Position numbers and translations under genes: made by a program. A DNA stretch of 64,000 bases, from contig NZ_KN708638.1 in assembly GCF_000805335.1 (NCBI RefSeq), forward strand, positions 7,763,526 through 7,827,525, read 5' to 3'. Source of the DNA: Streptomyces sp. CT34 (GTDB taxonomy: Bacteria; Actinomycetota; Actinomycetes; Streptomycetales; Streptomycetaceae). Below, in pieces: positions 26,401-36,800 of the stretch; the first letter of the stretch is position 1; each line of letters starts with the position of its first letter. The notes under the pieces are model-generated. The model did no database searches. It saw only the letters and a program-made list of their open reading frames with translations, and was not told the DNA's origin.

Positions 26401-29400
26401 CGCTCGCCCTGAGCGGCCCCGCCACGGTGCAGGTTCTGGTGCGTCCGGCCGACGCGGAGGGCCACTGGAACTTCGAGATCCACTCGGTGCGCGCCGCCGA
26501 TTCCGCGGGCCCGCCATTCCTGCGACACGCCAGCGGAGTCCTGACTCCGAGCACCGACAGCGCCGGGTACGACACCTGGGACACCGAGGGCGCGCAGCCG
26601 CTTGACGTCGATGTGGCCTACCGGCGGGCGAGGGAACGCGGCTACGAGTACGGACCGGCGTTCAGCGCAGTGCGTGCCCTGTGGCGGGCCGAGGACCAGA
26701 TTCTGGCCGAACTGGCGCTCCCGGCCGAGCTGCACGCGGAGTTCGGAGCCGGCCAGGGCCCCACGGTGGGCATGCTGGACGCCGCGCTGCAGCCGATCGC
26801 CTTCGGGCTGTTCGGCGACGAGTCCGGGCCCGGCGACGCGTCCGGACTCCGTCTGCCCTTCACCTTCACCGATGTGGAACTCCTCGCCCCCGGAGCCGAA
26901 GGAGCGCTGCGGACCCGGGTGCGCGCCGTGGGCCCCGATACCTACACAGTGCTCGTCAGCGACACCCGGGGCCGTCTCGTCGCCCGGATCGGTGAGGTGC
27001 GGGTCCGCGAGACCGAGGCGGCGGAGCTGCGGGCGGCCGCCGACCGGCCGCTGCCGCTGCACGCCGTGCGGTGGCTCCCGGTGACGCCGCCCGCGGGCGA
27101 GGCCGCCGGCGAGAGTCTCCCGCGCATACTGGACCTGACCGGCGGCGACACCACGAGCGACCCGGTGGAGCGGACCCGCGCGCTGCTCGCCGAGGCACTC
27201 GCCGCGGTCCAGGAAGCCGACGGCGAACGGCTGTTGATCGTCACGCACCGTGCCGTCGCCGCCGGGACCCACCACGACGACACCTCGGCCCGGGCCATCG
27301 ACCCCGCAGGCTCGGCCGTGTGGGGTCTGGTCCGGTCCGCGCAGTCCGAGCTGCCGGACCAGCTGATCCTGGCCGACAGCGAGGACGGCACCGTACCTCC
27401 GCCCGAGCAGGCGCTCGCTCTCGCCCGCGCCGGCTTCGGCCAGCTCGCGCACCGTGCGGGCCGCTGGTTGCGCCCGGTGGTCACAGAGCTCGCGGCCACA
27501 CCGGCAATCGCACCTTCCCGGGACGCGGGTACGGCCCTGATCACCGGCGGCACCGGTACCGTCGGCGGGCACATTGCACGGCACCTGGTCGCCGAGCACG
27601 GCGTACGGCACCTGTTGCTGGTCAGCCGCAGCGGGCCGGACGCCGAGGGGGCTGCCGGGCTGGCCGCCGAGCTCGCCGCTCTGGGCGCCGAGGTGCGCAT
27701 CGAGCGCGCGGACGTCGCCGACCGTGCGCGCCTCGCCGAGCTCATCGACTCGGTGGACGAGGAACATCCCCTCACCACCGTGGTGCACGCCGCGGGCGTC
27801 CTCGACGACACCACCGTGCAGAACCTCGACGCCGCCCGGATCGACACGGTGCTGGCCCCCAAGGCGGTCGCCGCCCAGCACCTGCACGAGCTGACCGAGC
27901 ACCTGCCGCTCACCTCGTTCGTGCTGCTGTCCTCGGTCGCCGGTCTGCTCGGCACCTCCGGTCAGGCGGGATACGCGGCAGCCAACTCCTACGTGGACGC
28001 CCTCGCGCACAACCGCCACGCTGCGGGGCTGCCCGCCGTCAGTGTCGCGCTCGGACTCTGGGGCGAGACCAGCACGTTGACCGCGCAGCTGGACGAGGCG
28101 GGCCGGCGCAGGCTCACGGAACTCGGGCTGCGGCCGATGCGGAACGAGGCCGCGCTGGGCCTGTTCGACCGCGCGCTCGTCCTCGGCGCCGCCGCCACCG
28201 TGGTCGCCGCCGACCTCGACCTGAAGGTTCTCTCCCGCAGTGGCCACCCGCTGGCGGAGCGGCCGCAACGCCGCGTCGAGGCCGGGCGGCAGAACCTGCG
28301 CGCCGAACTGCTGGCTCTGGAGCCGCGTCAACAGCTGACCGCACTGACCGAGAGGGTCACCGCGCTGGCCGCCCGGGTGCTGCGCAGCGCGCCCGACGAG
28401 GTCATCGAACCGGACGCCTCGTTCAAGGAACTGGGCTTCGACTCGCTCACCGCTGTGGAGTTCCGCAATGCGATGGGCACCGAACTGGGATTCCGGCTGC
28501 CGCCGACCGTCGTCTTCGACCACCCCACGCCACGGTCGATGGCCGAAGCCCTGCGGCAACGGCTGGCGGAGGACGCCGACGACGACCGGGCACGGACCAG
28601 ACCGAGTGCACCCACGCCGGCCGAGGCCCGGTACGCCCGGTCCGACGAACCCCTCGCGATCGTCGGCATGGCCTGCCGCTACCCCGGCGGCGTGGGGAGC
28701 CCGGAAGCCCTGTGGCAACTGGTGCTCGACGGCACCGACGCCATCGGCGAGTTCCCCCGCGACCGGGGCTGGTGCCTGACGACGCTCTTCAGCGATGACC
28801 CGGACCGGCCGGGCACGAGCACCACCCGGCACGGTGGATTCCTCTACGACGCCGCCCGGTTCGATGCCGAATTCTTCGGCATCGCCCCCACCGAGGCCCT
28901 CGCCATGGACCCCCAGCAGCGCCTGCTCCTGGAGCTCGCCTGGGAGTCGTTCGAGCACGCGGGCATCGACCCGCAGCAACTGCGCGGCACCGACTGCGGG
29001 GTCTACGTCGGACTGATGGCGCAGGACTACGGGGGCAACCTCTCCGGCTCCCGGCACGGGCTGGACGGCTACCTGCTCAGCGGCAACACCCCGAGCGTGG
29101 CCTCCGGGCGTCTCGCGTACACCTTCGGCTTCTCGGGACCGGCGGTCACCGTCGACACGGCGTGCTCCTCATCGCTCGTCGCCCTGCACACGGCCGCCGG
29201 GGCGCTGCGGGCGGGGGAGTGCCGTATCGCCGTCGTCGGGGCCGCCACCGTGATGTCCAGCCCGCAGACGTTCACCGAGTTCTCCCGACAGCGCGGCCTG
29301 GCCGCCGACGGCCGGTGCAAGGCCTACAGCGCGGCCGCCGACGGCACCGGGTGGTCCGAGGGCGCCGGCGTGGTGCTCGTACAGCGGCTCTCCGACGCGC

Positions 29401-32400
29401 TGGCCGACGGCAACCCCGTCCTCGCGCTGGTCCGTGGCACGGCCGTGAACCAGGACGGCCAGAGCAACGGGCTGACCGCGCCCAACGGTTCCGCGCAGCG
29501 CCGCGTCATCGAACGTGCCCTGACGGCCGCCGGGCTCGGCCCCGACGAGGTCGATGTGCTGGAGGGCCACGGGACCGGCACCCGGCTGGGCGATCCGATC
29601 GAGGCCGGCGCCATCATCGAGGCGTACGGCGCACAGCGGCAACGGCCGCTGCTGCTCGGCTCGTTGAAGTCCAACATCGGCCACACACAGGCCGCTGCCG
29701 GACTCGGCGGTGTCATCAAGATGGTGATGGCGATGCGGGCGGGCATCGCGCCGAAGAGCCTGCACATCGACGCACCGTCCCCCCACGTCGCCTGGGACGG
29801 GAACACCGTGCGCCTGCTCACCGAGCACCAGCCGTGGCCCCAGGACGAACGGCGACGCAGGGCGGCCGTGTCCTCGTTCGGGGCCAGCGGCACCAACGCC
29901 CACGTCATCCTGGAGCAGGCCCCGGAGCAGGTCCCCGAGTCGGCCGGCACGCCGCAGGCCCAGGGCACGCCGGGCATCGAGGACCGGGAGACCGACCGGC
30001 CTGCCGATGCGACCGGGGCGGAGGAACCGACCACCGTGCTGCCGCTCTCCGCGCGCAGCGACAGCAGCCTGCGGGAACAGGCGGCACGGCTGATCCGCTT
30101 CCTGGAGGACCACCCGGACACCCCGCTCGGCGACATCACCTGGACGTTGACCCGGCACCGGGCCCAGCACCGCCTGCGGGCCGTGGTGACCGGGCACGGT
30201 CTGCCCGAACTGCGCTCCGGTCTTGCCGCTGTCGCGGCCGGGCAGGACGTACCGGGCGTGTTCACCGGCACCGCGGCCGAGGGCCGGCTCGCCTTCCTGT
30301 TCACCGGCCAGGGATCCCAGCGCGCGCGGATGGGCGCCGACCTCATGGCCGCCTCTCCGGTCTTCGCCCGGGCGCTGCGCGAGTCGTGCGAGGCGTTCGA
30401 CGGACTGCTCGACACGCCCCTGTTGGACGTGATCAGGCAACCGGACGATCCCCGGCTGCACCGCACGCTCTTCGCCCAGCCCGCCCTGTTCGCCCTGGAG
30501 CGCGCCCTGTTCGTCCTCGCCTCGGCCGCCGGCCTGGTCCCGGACGCGGTCGCCGGGCACTCCCTGGGCGAGCTGACCGCGGCCCATGTCGCGGGCGTCT
30601 TCGACCTCACCGACGCCGCCCGCCTCATCGCGGCCCGTGCCGCGGCCATGGACGGCGCCGCCGCCCGGGGAGGCATGGCGAGTGTGCGGGAGTCCGAGGC
30701 GGAGGTCGCCGAGCGGATACGCGACTACGACGGCCGTCTGTCGATCGCGGCGGTCAACGGCCCGGCCTCGGTCGTGGTCTCCGGAGACCTGGACGCCGTG
30801 GAGGACCTGCTGCGGACCCTCGCCGACGAGGGCGTACGGGCCAAGCGGCTCAAGGTGTCGCACGCCTTCCACTCGGCCCACATGGACGCCGTACTGGACG
30901 AGTTCCGGAAGACCGCGCGGTCGATCACCTACCACCAGCCGGGGATCCCGCTGGTTTCGAACGCCTCCGGGGCCTTCGCCGACGCCGCCGGCCTCACCGA
31001 CCCGGAGTACTGGGTGCGGCACGTGCGCGGCACCGTCCGCTTCGGCGACGCGATCGACACGCTGGCCGCCTCCGGCCACCGTCACCTGCTGGAGCTGGGC
31101 CCCGACGGTGCGCTGACCGGCATGGTGGAGGAGCGGGGCGAGTCCGTCACCGCGGTCGCCGCACTGTCGGCCAAGCACCCCGAACTCACGTCCCTCACGG
31201 ACGCGTTGGCTACCTTGCACGTGGCCGGGCGGACCGTCGACTGGACCGCGTTGACCGGTACCGGAAACCGGATCGACCTGCCGACGTACGGGTTCACGGG
31301 GCGGCACTACTGGGCGAGCGCCGAACCGGACACTCCCTCGGCGGGGCCGCTCCTCGACCAGATCGTCGAAGTGGCCGCCACCGACACGGTGGTCGGCCAG
31401 GTCACGGTGGACGCGCAGCGGCAGCCGTGGCTGAACGATCACCTGATTCACGGCAGTTGCGTGCTTCCGGGTACGTATGTGGCTGCCCTGGTGGCGGCAG
31501 TCGGCCAGGAGGCGGGCTGCCCCGTCGTGGCGGAACTCACCCTCCACACGCCCGCCGTCTGCGTCGACCGGCTCGACGTGCAGGTCGCCGTGGTCGGCGG
31601 GCAGGGGCAGGACGCGGGACGGCGGAAGTTCACGGTGAGCGTCCGGGACCGCGCAGGCGGGCCGTGGTCTCCGAGTGCCGAGGGCACCGTCCTCCCGGAC
31701 ACCATGAGCGGCGCGCGGGAAGCGGCGGCTCCCGCCCTCGGCGCGGCCGCGGCCGCCGTGCCCGCGGAGGCGATCGGGGACGGCTATGCACGCCTCGCCG
31801 GGCGCGGCTACCACTACGGTCCCGCGTTCCGCGCACTGCGGACGGTCCGCACGGCCGAGGGCCTGACCGAGGCCGAACTCGTGGTTCCCGACGGCACGGT
31901 GAGCTGGCCGGTTCTGGCGCCCGCGCTCCTGGACGCCGCACTGCACCCGCTCATCCTCGGCCTGCTGCCCGGCCTGCCGGCCGATGACGACACGCTGTGG
32001 GCGCCGTTCACCTGGGAGAACGTCCACCTCACCGGGGCGACCCCGGCCCCCGGCAGCATCCTGCGCGCCCGGCTCGACACCGATGCCCGTCCCGGCGAAG
32101 TCCCCGCCGTCTCCGCCGTGATCACCACGGAGACGGGCGAACTCCTCGCCACCGTGGGCCGGGTCACCCTGCGTGCTCTGCGTCCCGACCAGCTCGCCGC
32201 CTCCCACGGGGCGGCCCGGTGGGAGATCCGCACCGCAGGAGTCGACACGCCCCCGCCGGCCGGTTCCGCCGCAGTGCACGCCGTCGGATTCGATTCCCCC
32301 CTTTCCGGCCTCGCCGGTGGCAACGGCGAGGAGATCACCCTCGTCGACGTCCGGGCCGCCGCCCGCGGCGACGACCCGGTACGCGCCACGCACGAGGCGG

Positions 32401-33866
32401 TCGGCACCGCGTCGGCCGCCCTGCGCGAGGCGCTGCGGGCACCGCGGCCGATCGTGGTGCTGGTGCCCGACCCGGAGGCCGACGGCGCGCTCGCCGGTTC
32501 GGCCGTGGCCGGTCTGGCCAGGGCCGCTCAGGCCGAGCACCCCGGCCGGATCGTGCTGCTCGCGGTCGACGACGACGCGGCCACTCTCGCGCAGCTGCCG
32601 GCCGCCCTCACCGTGCGGGGCGGGCGCGAATGGCTGCTCCGCCGTGGCCGCTGGTACCGCCCCGTCCTGCACAGGTCCGCCCCGCCCACCGCTGTCGGAC
32701 CGGTGTGGCCCGACCCGCAGGAGCTGCTGCTGATCACCGGCGCCGGCGGCGGCATCGGACGGCAGGTGGCCCGGCGGGCGGTGGCCGAATGGGGCGCCCG
32801 CAACCTGCTGCTGTTGTCCCGACGGGGCGAGAGCGACCCGGTCCTGAGCGCATTGGCCGAGGAACTGCGTACGGGCGGCGCGACCGTCGAGGTGGTCGCC
32901 TGCGACCTGGCCGAACAGCAGGCGGTGCGGGACGTGTTCGCGGCGCACCCGGTGCGGGGAGTGCTGCACACGGCGGGCGTGCTGGCCGACGCGACGCTCG
33001 ACACGATGACCGACGACCAGCTGCATCGGGTCCTCGCCGCCAAGGCCGACGCGGCGTGGCATCTGCACCGCGCCGCCGGCCCCGACCTGCGCGCCTTCGT
33101 GCTGTTCTCCTCCCTCGCCGGCCCCTTCGGCTCGGCAGGGCAGGCCAACTACAGCGCCGCCAACGCCTTCCTGGACGCCCTGGCCCGGCACCGCGCCGAG
33201 CGAGGGCTGCCGGCCACCGGCATCGCATGGGGACTGTGGGGCGGCTCCGACGGCATGGCCGGCGCGCTGTCGCAACGGGAGGTGGCGAGCCTGGCCGAGG
33301 ACGGCATCCTCCCCATGGAACCGCACCACGCACTGGCCGCCCTCGACACCGTCCTCGCCGACGCACCGGCCCCCACCGTGGTCGTCGCCGCGCTCAACCC
33401 GTCGGCCGCCGGCGATCCGCGCACGGCACCCGCCCCCCTCGCGGCGCTGCTGCGGACCGCGGCCGATGATCCGGGCAGTTCGCCGCAACTCGACCTGGCG
33501 GCCTATCTGCCCGCCGAGCGGCCGGGTGTGGTGCTCGACCTGGTCCGGCGCACCGCGGCGAAGGTGCTCGGGCACACCAGCGTCTCCGCCGTCCCCGCCG
33601 ACCGCGGATTCCTCGACCTCGGCTTCGACTCCCTGGCCGCGGTCAGGCTGCGCAATCAGCTCGCGCAGAGCTGCGCCGTGGCGCTGCCCGACACGGTGGT
33701 CTTCGACTGCCCGACGCCGGCCGAGCTCGCCACCTATGTGATGGCCGAACTCGACCTACCGGAGCAGCCCGGCCAGGACGCCGGGAGCGACCGCACCCCC
33801 GGCCTCACCGAGGCCACTGACGAAGAACTGTTCGCCATCGTCGACGGAGGGCCGACCCGGTCATGA
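23442..33866 (+). CDS. Type I PKS: modules 2 and 3 (each KS-AT-DH-KR-ACP)
   Basis: 3474 aa, starting at GTG behind AAGGAG. An N-terminal coiled-coil docking helix (TKLVEALRAALRDNARLRQ, residues 11-29) should receive the chain from module 1. Module 2: KS Cys201; AT with YASH (749-752), methylmalonyl; DH with HSIGGTPVLP (His950) and Asp1113; B-type KR with VLDD and Tyr1511; ACP Ser1668. Module 3: KS Cys1908; AT with HAFH (2474-2477), malonyl; DH with HLIHGSCVLP (His2667) and Asp2831; KR with TGAGGGIG, a VLAD variant of the LDD motif, and Tyr3237; ACP Ser3397. No ER is present, so two conjugated double bonds are expected, the first methyl-branched. The C-terminal tail after the last ACP is short. 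Its TGA overlaps the next start (ATGA). Confidence 0.95.
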   Translation: MTTQEPTHESTKLVEALRAALRDNARLRQENRDLVAGEVAVVGVGCRFAGGVAGLEDLWDVVVSGREAVSGVPLDRGWDAGVFGGGVVSAGSFVADAGGFDAGFFGISRREALGMDPQQRLLLECSWEALENAGIVPESLAGRDVGVFVGEIAGEYGPALSDGPAGVSGYLLTGSTPSVASGRLSYVLGLGGPSVTVDTACSSSLVAVHLAVASLRRGESSLALAGAATVMGSPGLFVEFSRQGALSPDGRCRAFSADAAGFGLAEGAGVLVLERLEDALAAGHPVLGVVRGSAVNSDGASNGLTAPNGPAQQRVVRAALADAGLVAGDVDVVEAHGTGTRLGDPIEAQALQGVYGAGRERPLWLGSVKSNVGHAQAAAGMAGIIKVLGAFRHGYLPRTLHAQSPSSHIEWEGSCLRLLTEGRQWRGDAERIRRAAVSSFGISGTNAHLVLEEPPAVTSPGAGVEESGVGEPGSVAWVVSARGGEALGEYAGRLAGRLGELAGSGVSVGDVAHSLGVERSVFEHRAVVVGRGWGELVSGVEALAQGRAQEGVVRARATRRSGTVFVFPGQGGQWAGMATELLKTPGIFAEQMGRCREILRGLAGWDLFEVLGDAGALARTEVVQPALCAVNVSLAAWWRAQGVVPDAVVGHSQGEIAAAYVAGALGLEDVLALSVARARAIGRLPAGSGMVTVNADAERLAPWLTGGLVVAAFNSPFSTVVSGPDGELEVLLARAEAEGVWARRIKVAYASHHPSIDAIADELLAWEPKTAPRAADVSFHSTVTGDLLDTTQLTAEYWLENLRSPVRFADTIAELAATCDTFIEISPHPALTTNLEQIVETAGRGEDALILPSLIRDADQEHTLLLHRATAWAHGHVAPLPAPRHGRHVELPPHPFTHTTYWLTPTTATTTHTHPVLDDGTLIASADAETPATLFTGTVDDQRLPWVADHSIGGTPVLPAVAFLDFAWHAGAQLGAPSVSELVLHAPLALSGPATVQVLVRPADAEGHWNFEIHSVRAADSAGPPFLRHASGVLTPSTDSAGYDTWDTEGAQPLDVDVAYRRARERGYEYGPAFSAVRALWRAEDQILAELALPAELHAEFGAGQGPTVGMLDAALQPIAFGLFGDESGPGDASGLRLPFTFTDVELLAPGAEGALRTRVRAVGPDTYTVLVSDTRGRLVARIGEVRVRETEAAELRAAADRPLPLHAVRWLPVTPPAGEAAGESLPRILDLTGGDTTSDPVERTRALLAEALAAVQEADGERLLIVTHRAVAAGTHHDDTSARAIDPAGSAVWGLVRSAQSELPDQLILADSEDGTVPPPEQALALARAGFGQLAHRAGRWLRPVVTELAATPAIAPSRDAGTALITGGTGTVGGHIARHLVAEHGVRHLLLVSRSGPDAEGAAGLAAELAALGAEVRIERADVADRARLAELIDSVDEEHPLTTVVHAAGVLDDTTVQNLDAARIDTVLAPKAVAAQHLHELTEHLPLTSFVLLSSVAGLLGTSGQAGYAAANSYVDALAHNRHAAGLPAVSVALGLWGETSTLTAQLDEAGRRRLTELGLRPMRNEAALGLFDRALVLGAAATVVAADLDLKVLSRSGHPLAERPQRRVEAGRQNLRAELLALEPRQQLTALTERVTALAARVLRSAPDEVIEPDASFKELGFDSLTAVEFRNAMGTELGFRLPPTVVFDHPTPRSMAEALRQRLAEDADDDRARTRPSAPTPAEARYARSDEPLAIVGMACRYPGGVGSPEALWQLVLDGTDAIGEFPRDRGWCLTTLFSDDPDRPGTSTTRHGGFLYDAARFDAEFFGIAPTEALAMDPQQRLLLELAWESFEHAGIDPQQLRGTDCGVYVGLMAQDYGGNLSGSRHGLDGYLLSGNTPSVASGRLAYTFGFSGPAVTVDTACSSSLVALHTAAGALRAGECRIAVVGAATVMSSPQTFTEFSRQRGLAADGRCKAYSAAADGTGWSEGAGVVLVQRLSDALADGNPVLALVRGTAVNQDGQSNGLTAPNGSAQRRVIERALTAAGLGPDEVDVLEGHGTGTRLGDPIEAGAIIEAYGAQRQRPLLLGSLKSNIGHTQAAAGLGGVIKMVMAMRAGIAPKSLHIDAPSPHVAWDGNTVRLLTEHQPWPQDERRRRAAVSSFGASGTNAHVILEQAPEQVPESAGTPQAQGTPGIEDRETDRPADATGAEEPTTVLPLSARSDSSLREQAARLIRFLEDHPDTPLGDITWTLTRHRAQHRLRAVVTGHGLPELRSGLAAVAAGQDVPGVFTGTAAEGRLAFLFTGQGSQRARMGADLMAASPVFARALRESCEAFDGLLDTPLLDVIRQPDDPRLHRTLFAQPALFALERALFVLASAAGLVPDAVAGHSLGELTAAHVAGVFDLTDAARLIAARAAAMDGAAARGGMASVRESEAEVAERIRDYDGRLSIAAVNGPASVVVSGDLDAVEDLLRTLADEGVRAKRLKVSHAFHSAHMDAVLDEFRKTARSITYHQPGIPLVSNASGAFADAAGLTDPEYWVRHVRGTVRFGDAIDTLAASGHRHLLELGPDGALTGMVEERGESVTAVAALSAKHPELTSLTDALATLHVAGRTVDWTALTGTGNRIDLPTYGFTGRHYWASAEPDTPSAGPLLDQIVEVAATDTVVGQVTVDAQRQPWLNDHLIHGSCVLPGTYVAALVAAVGQEAGCPVVAELTLHTPAVCVDRLDVQVAVVGGQGQDAGRRKFTVSVRDRAGGPWSPSAEGTVLPDTMSGAREAAAPALGAAAAAVPAEAIGDGYARLAGRGYHYGPAFRALRTVRTAEGLTEAELVVPDGTVSWPVLAPALLDAALHPLILGLLPGLPADDDTLWAPFTWENVHLTGATPAPGSILRARLDTDARPGEVPAVSAVITTETGELLATVGRVTLRALRPDQLAASHGAARWEIRTAGVDTPPPAGSAAVHAVGFDSPLSGLAGGNGEEITLVDVRAAARGDDPVRATHEAVGTASAALREALRAPRPIVVLVPDPEADGALAGSAVAGLARAAQAEHPGRIVLLAVDDDAATLAQLPAALTVRGGREWLLRRGRWYRPVLHRSAPPTAVGPVWPDPQELLLITGAGGGIGRQVARRAVAEWGARNLLLLSRRGESDPVLSALAEELRTGGATVEVVACDLAEQQAVRDVFAAHPVRGVLHTAGVLADATLDTMTDDQLHRVLAAKADAAWHLHRAAGPDLRAFVLFSSLAGPFGSAGQANYSAANAFLDALARHRAERGLPATGIAWGLWGGSDGMAGALSQREVASLAEDGILPMEPHHALAALDTVLADAPAPTVVVAALNPSAAGDPRTAPAPLAALLRTAADDPGSSPQLDLAAYLPAERPGVVLDLVRRTAAKVLGHTSVSAVPADRGFLDLGFDSLAAVRLRNQLAQSCAVALPDTVVFDCPTPAELATYVMAELDLPEQPGQDAGSDRTPGLTEATDEELFAIVDGGPTRS
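23551..26193 (+). repeat. Module 2 copy of the 2.6-kb KS-AT block
   Basis: Partner of 17076-19718. Much of its KS part uses G/T-ending codons, while the divergent island (about 23842-23956) and the flanking DNA use the usual C/G-ending codons. Confidence 0.9.
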
Positions 33867-36800
33867 GCACTACCGAAGAAACACTCCGCGGCTACCTGCG
33901 CAAGGCGGCCGAGGAACTCCAGCAGACCCGCGAGGAACTGGCCCGGGAGCGCGAGCGGCAGCACGAGCCGATCGCCGTCATCGGCATGGCCTGCCGATAC
34001 CCGGGCGGAGTGCGCACGCCCGCCGAGCTGTTCCGGCTGGCAGAGGGCGGCGTCGACGCGATGGGCGGGTTCCCGCAGGACCGCGGCTGGCCACTGGACC
34101 GGCTCCACGACCCGGACCCCGACCACCCCGGCACCACGTACACGACCCAGGGCGGCTTCCTGTACGAAGCCCACCACTTCGACGCCGAGTTCTTCGGCAT
34201 CAGCCCGCGCGAGGCGCTGGCCATGGACCCCCAGCAGCGGCTGCTGCTGGAGATCACCTGGGAGGCGCTGGAACGCGCCGGGCTCGAACCCGGCGCGCTG
34301 CGCGGCAGCGACACGGGCGTGTTCACCGGGGTCATGTACAACGACTACGCCTCACGACTGAACCCAGTGCCCACCGGATACGAAGGGTTCGTCGGCAACG
34401 GGAGCGCGGCGAGCATCGCCTCCGGGCGGGTGGCGCACACCTTCGGCTGGCACGGCCCGGTGGCCTCGGTGGACACCGCCTGCTCGTCGTCGCTGGTGAC
34501 CGCTCACCTGGCCGTGCAGGCGCTGCGGCGCGGCGAGTGCGGCCTTGCGGTGGCCGGCGGGGTCACGGTGATGTCCACGCCCACCTCGTTCACCGAGCTC
34601 GCCCGGCAGCGCGGCCTGTCCCCCTCCGGCCGCTGCCGCGCCTTCGCCGAGGACGCCGACGGCACCGCGTGGGGCGAGGGAGCCGGTGTGGTGCTCCTGG
34701 AACGCCTCGGCGACGCCCGCGCGCACGGGCACCCGGTCCTCGCGGTGATCGCCGGCAGCGCCGTCAACTCCGACGGAGCCAGCTCCACGGTCACCGCGCC
34801 CAACGGCCGCGCCCAACAGCGGCTGATCCGCGCCGCCCTGGCCGACGCGGGCCTGGACAGCGCGGACATCGACGCCGTCGAGACCCACGGCACCGGCACA
34901 CCGCTCGGCGACCCCATCGAGGCCCAGGCGCTCCTGGCCACCTACGGCGCCGAACGGGACAGCGGCCGACCGCTGTGGATCGCGTCGTTGAAGTCGAACA
35001 TCGGCCACACCCAGGCAGCGGCGGGCGTCGCCGGGCTGATCAAGACGGTCGAGTCCATGCGTGCGGGCGTGCTGCCGCCCACCCTGCACGCGGACCGGCC
35101 CAGCACCCGGATCGACTGGAGCGCCGAGACGGTGCGTCTGGTCCACTCCGCCCGTTCCTGGCCGGCCCAGGACGGCGTGCGGCGCGCCGCGGTATCGGCC
35201 TTCGGCATCGGCGGCACCAACGCCCACGTGGTCCTGGAACAACGTGACGAGCCCCCCGTAGGGCTGGCAGAAGCCCGGCCCGGGACAGCGCCCTTGGTAG
35301 CGGAGCAGACCGCCGATACCTCGCTCGTCCTGCCCCTGTCGGCCCGGAGCGCCGAGCAGTTGGGCAGGTACGCGGAACACGTCGGTGCCGCGCTCGCCGC
35401 TCCCGGCGCCGACCCGGCGGCGCTCGCCGCCGTCTACCGCGCGCGCAGCCGCTTCGCCCACCGCGCCGTGCTCCTCGGCCCCGCCGCCGACCTGACCGAC
35501 GCCTGCACCGCGCTGGCCACGGGCCGCCGCGCCGACAACGTCCTCACCGGCGTCGTCGACGAGACGCCCAGGACGGTCTTCGTCTTTCCCGGCCAGGGCT
35601 CCCAGTGGCGCGGCATGGCCGGCGAACTGCTGCGCAGCAGCCCCGCCTTCGCCGCCGCCTTCGCCGAGTGCGAGGAGGCCCTGCAGCCGCACCTTGACTG
35701 GGACCTGCGCGAGGTGCTGACCACCCCCGGGCCCGCTGAGGTCTTCGAGCGGGCCGAAGTCGTCCAGCCGGCCCTGTTCGCCATGCTGGTCTCGCTCGCC
35801 CGCCTGTGGCAGGCCCATGGCGTGCACCCCGACGCGGTCATCGGCCACTCACAGGGCGAGGTCGCCGCCGCCTGTGTGGCCGGCGCGCTGAGCTTGCCCG
35901 ACGCCGCCCTGGTGGTGTGCCGGCGAAGCGCCGCCGTGCGCGGCCTGACCGGTGCCATGTCCTTGGTTGCCCTGGGCGAGACGGAGGTCGCCGAGCGTCT
36001 GCCGGACACCGTGAACGTGGCGGCCGTCAACGGGCCCCGCTCGGTGATCGTTTCCGGCCCCGACCAGGACGTCCGCGCCTTCACCGCGAGCCTGCAGGAC
36101 GACGACGTGTGGGTGAAGTCCCTCCCCGCCGTCTACGCCTCCCACGGCCCGGCGGTGGCGGGGATTCGCGACCGGCTGTGCGCGGACCTGGCCGGGATCA
36201 CCCCGCTCACGCCGCGGATCCCGATGTACTCCACTCTCGACCTGCGCTGGATCCGCGACGCCGAACTGGGCCCCGAGTACTGGTACCGGAACCTGCGCCA
36301 CACCGTGCGGTTCGCGCAGGGCGTGCAGCAGGTGGCCGGGGAACGCGGCTCCCTCTTCGTCGAGTGCAGCCCGCACCCCGTGCTCACCATGGCCACCGAG
36401 GACAACATCGCCGACAGCGGCGCGGCGGCCCATGTGATCGGCACGCTCCAGCGCGGCGACGGCGGCCCGGACCGCTTCGCCCGCGCCCTCGCCGCCGCGT
36501 TCGTGCACGGCGCCGACGTCGACTGGACACCCGCCGGCGAACCCGGCGCGGCCGGCGTCCCCGGCGCGGCCGCCGTGACCGCCCCGACCTATCCCTTCGA
36601 CCGCAAGCCCTACTGGCTGCACGCCACACCCACGGCGGGCGCCGCCGGGCCGCTGCCCGACCCGGGCCATCCGCTGCTGCGGGCCGCGGTACGCCGCCCC
36701 GACGGCAGCGGCACCGACTTCTACGCCCGGCTCGACACCGCCACCGTGCCCTGGCTCGCCGACCACCGCATCATGGACGCGGCCGTGCTGCCCGGCGTCG

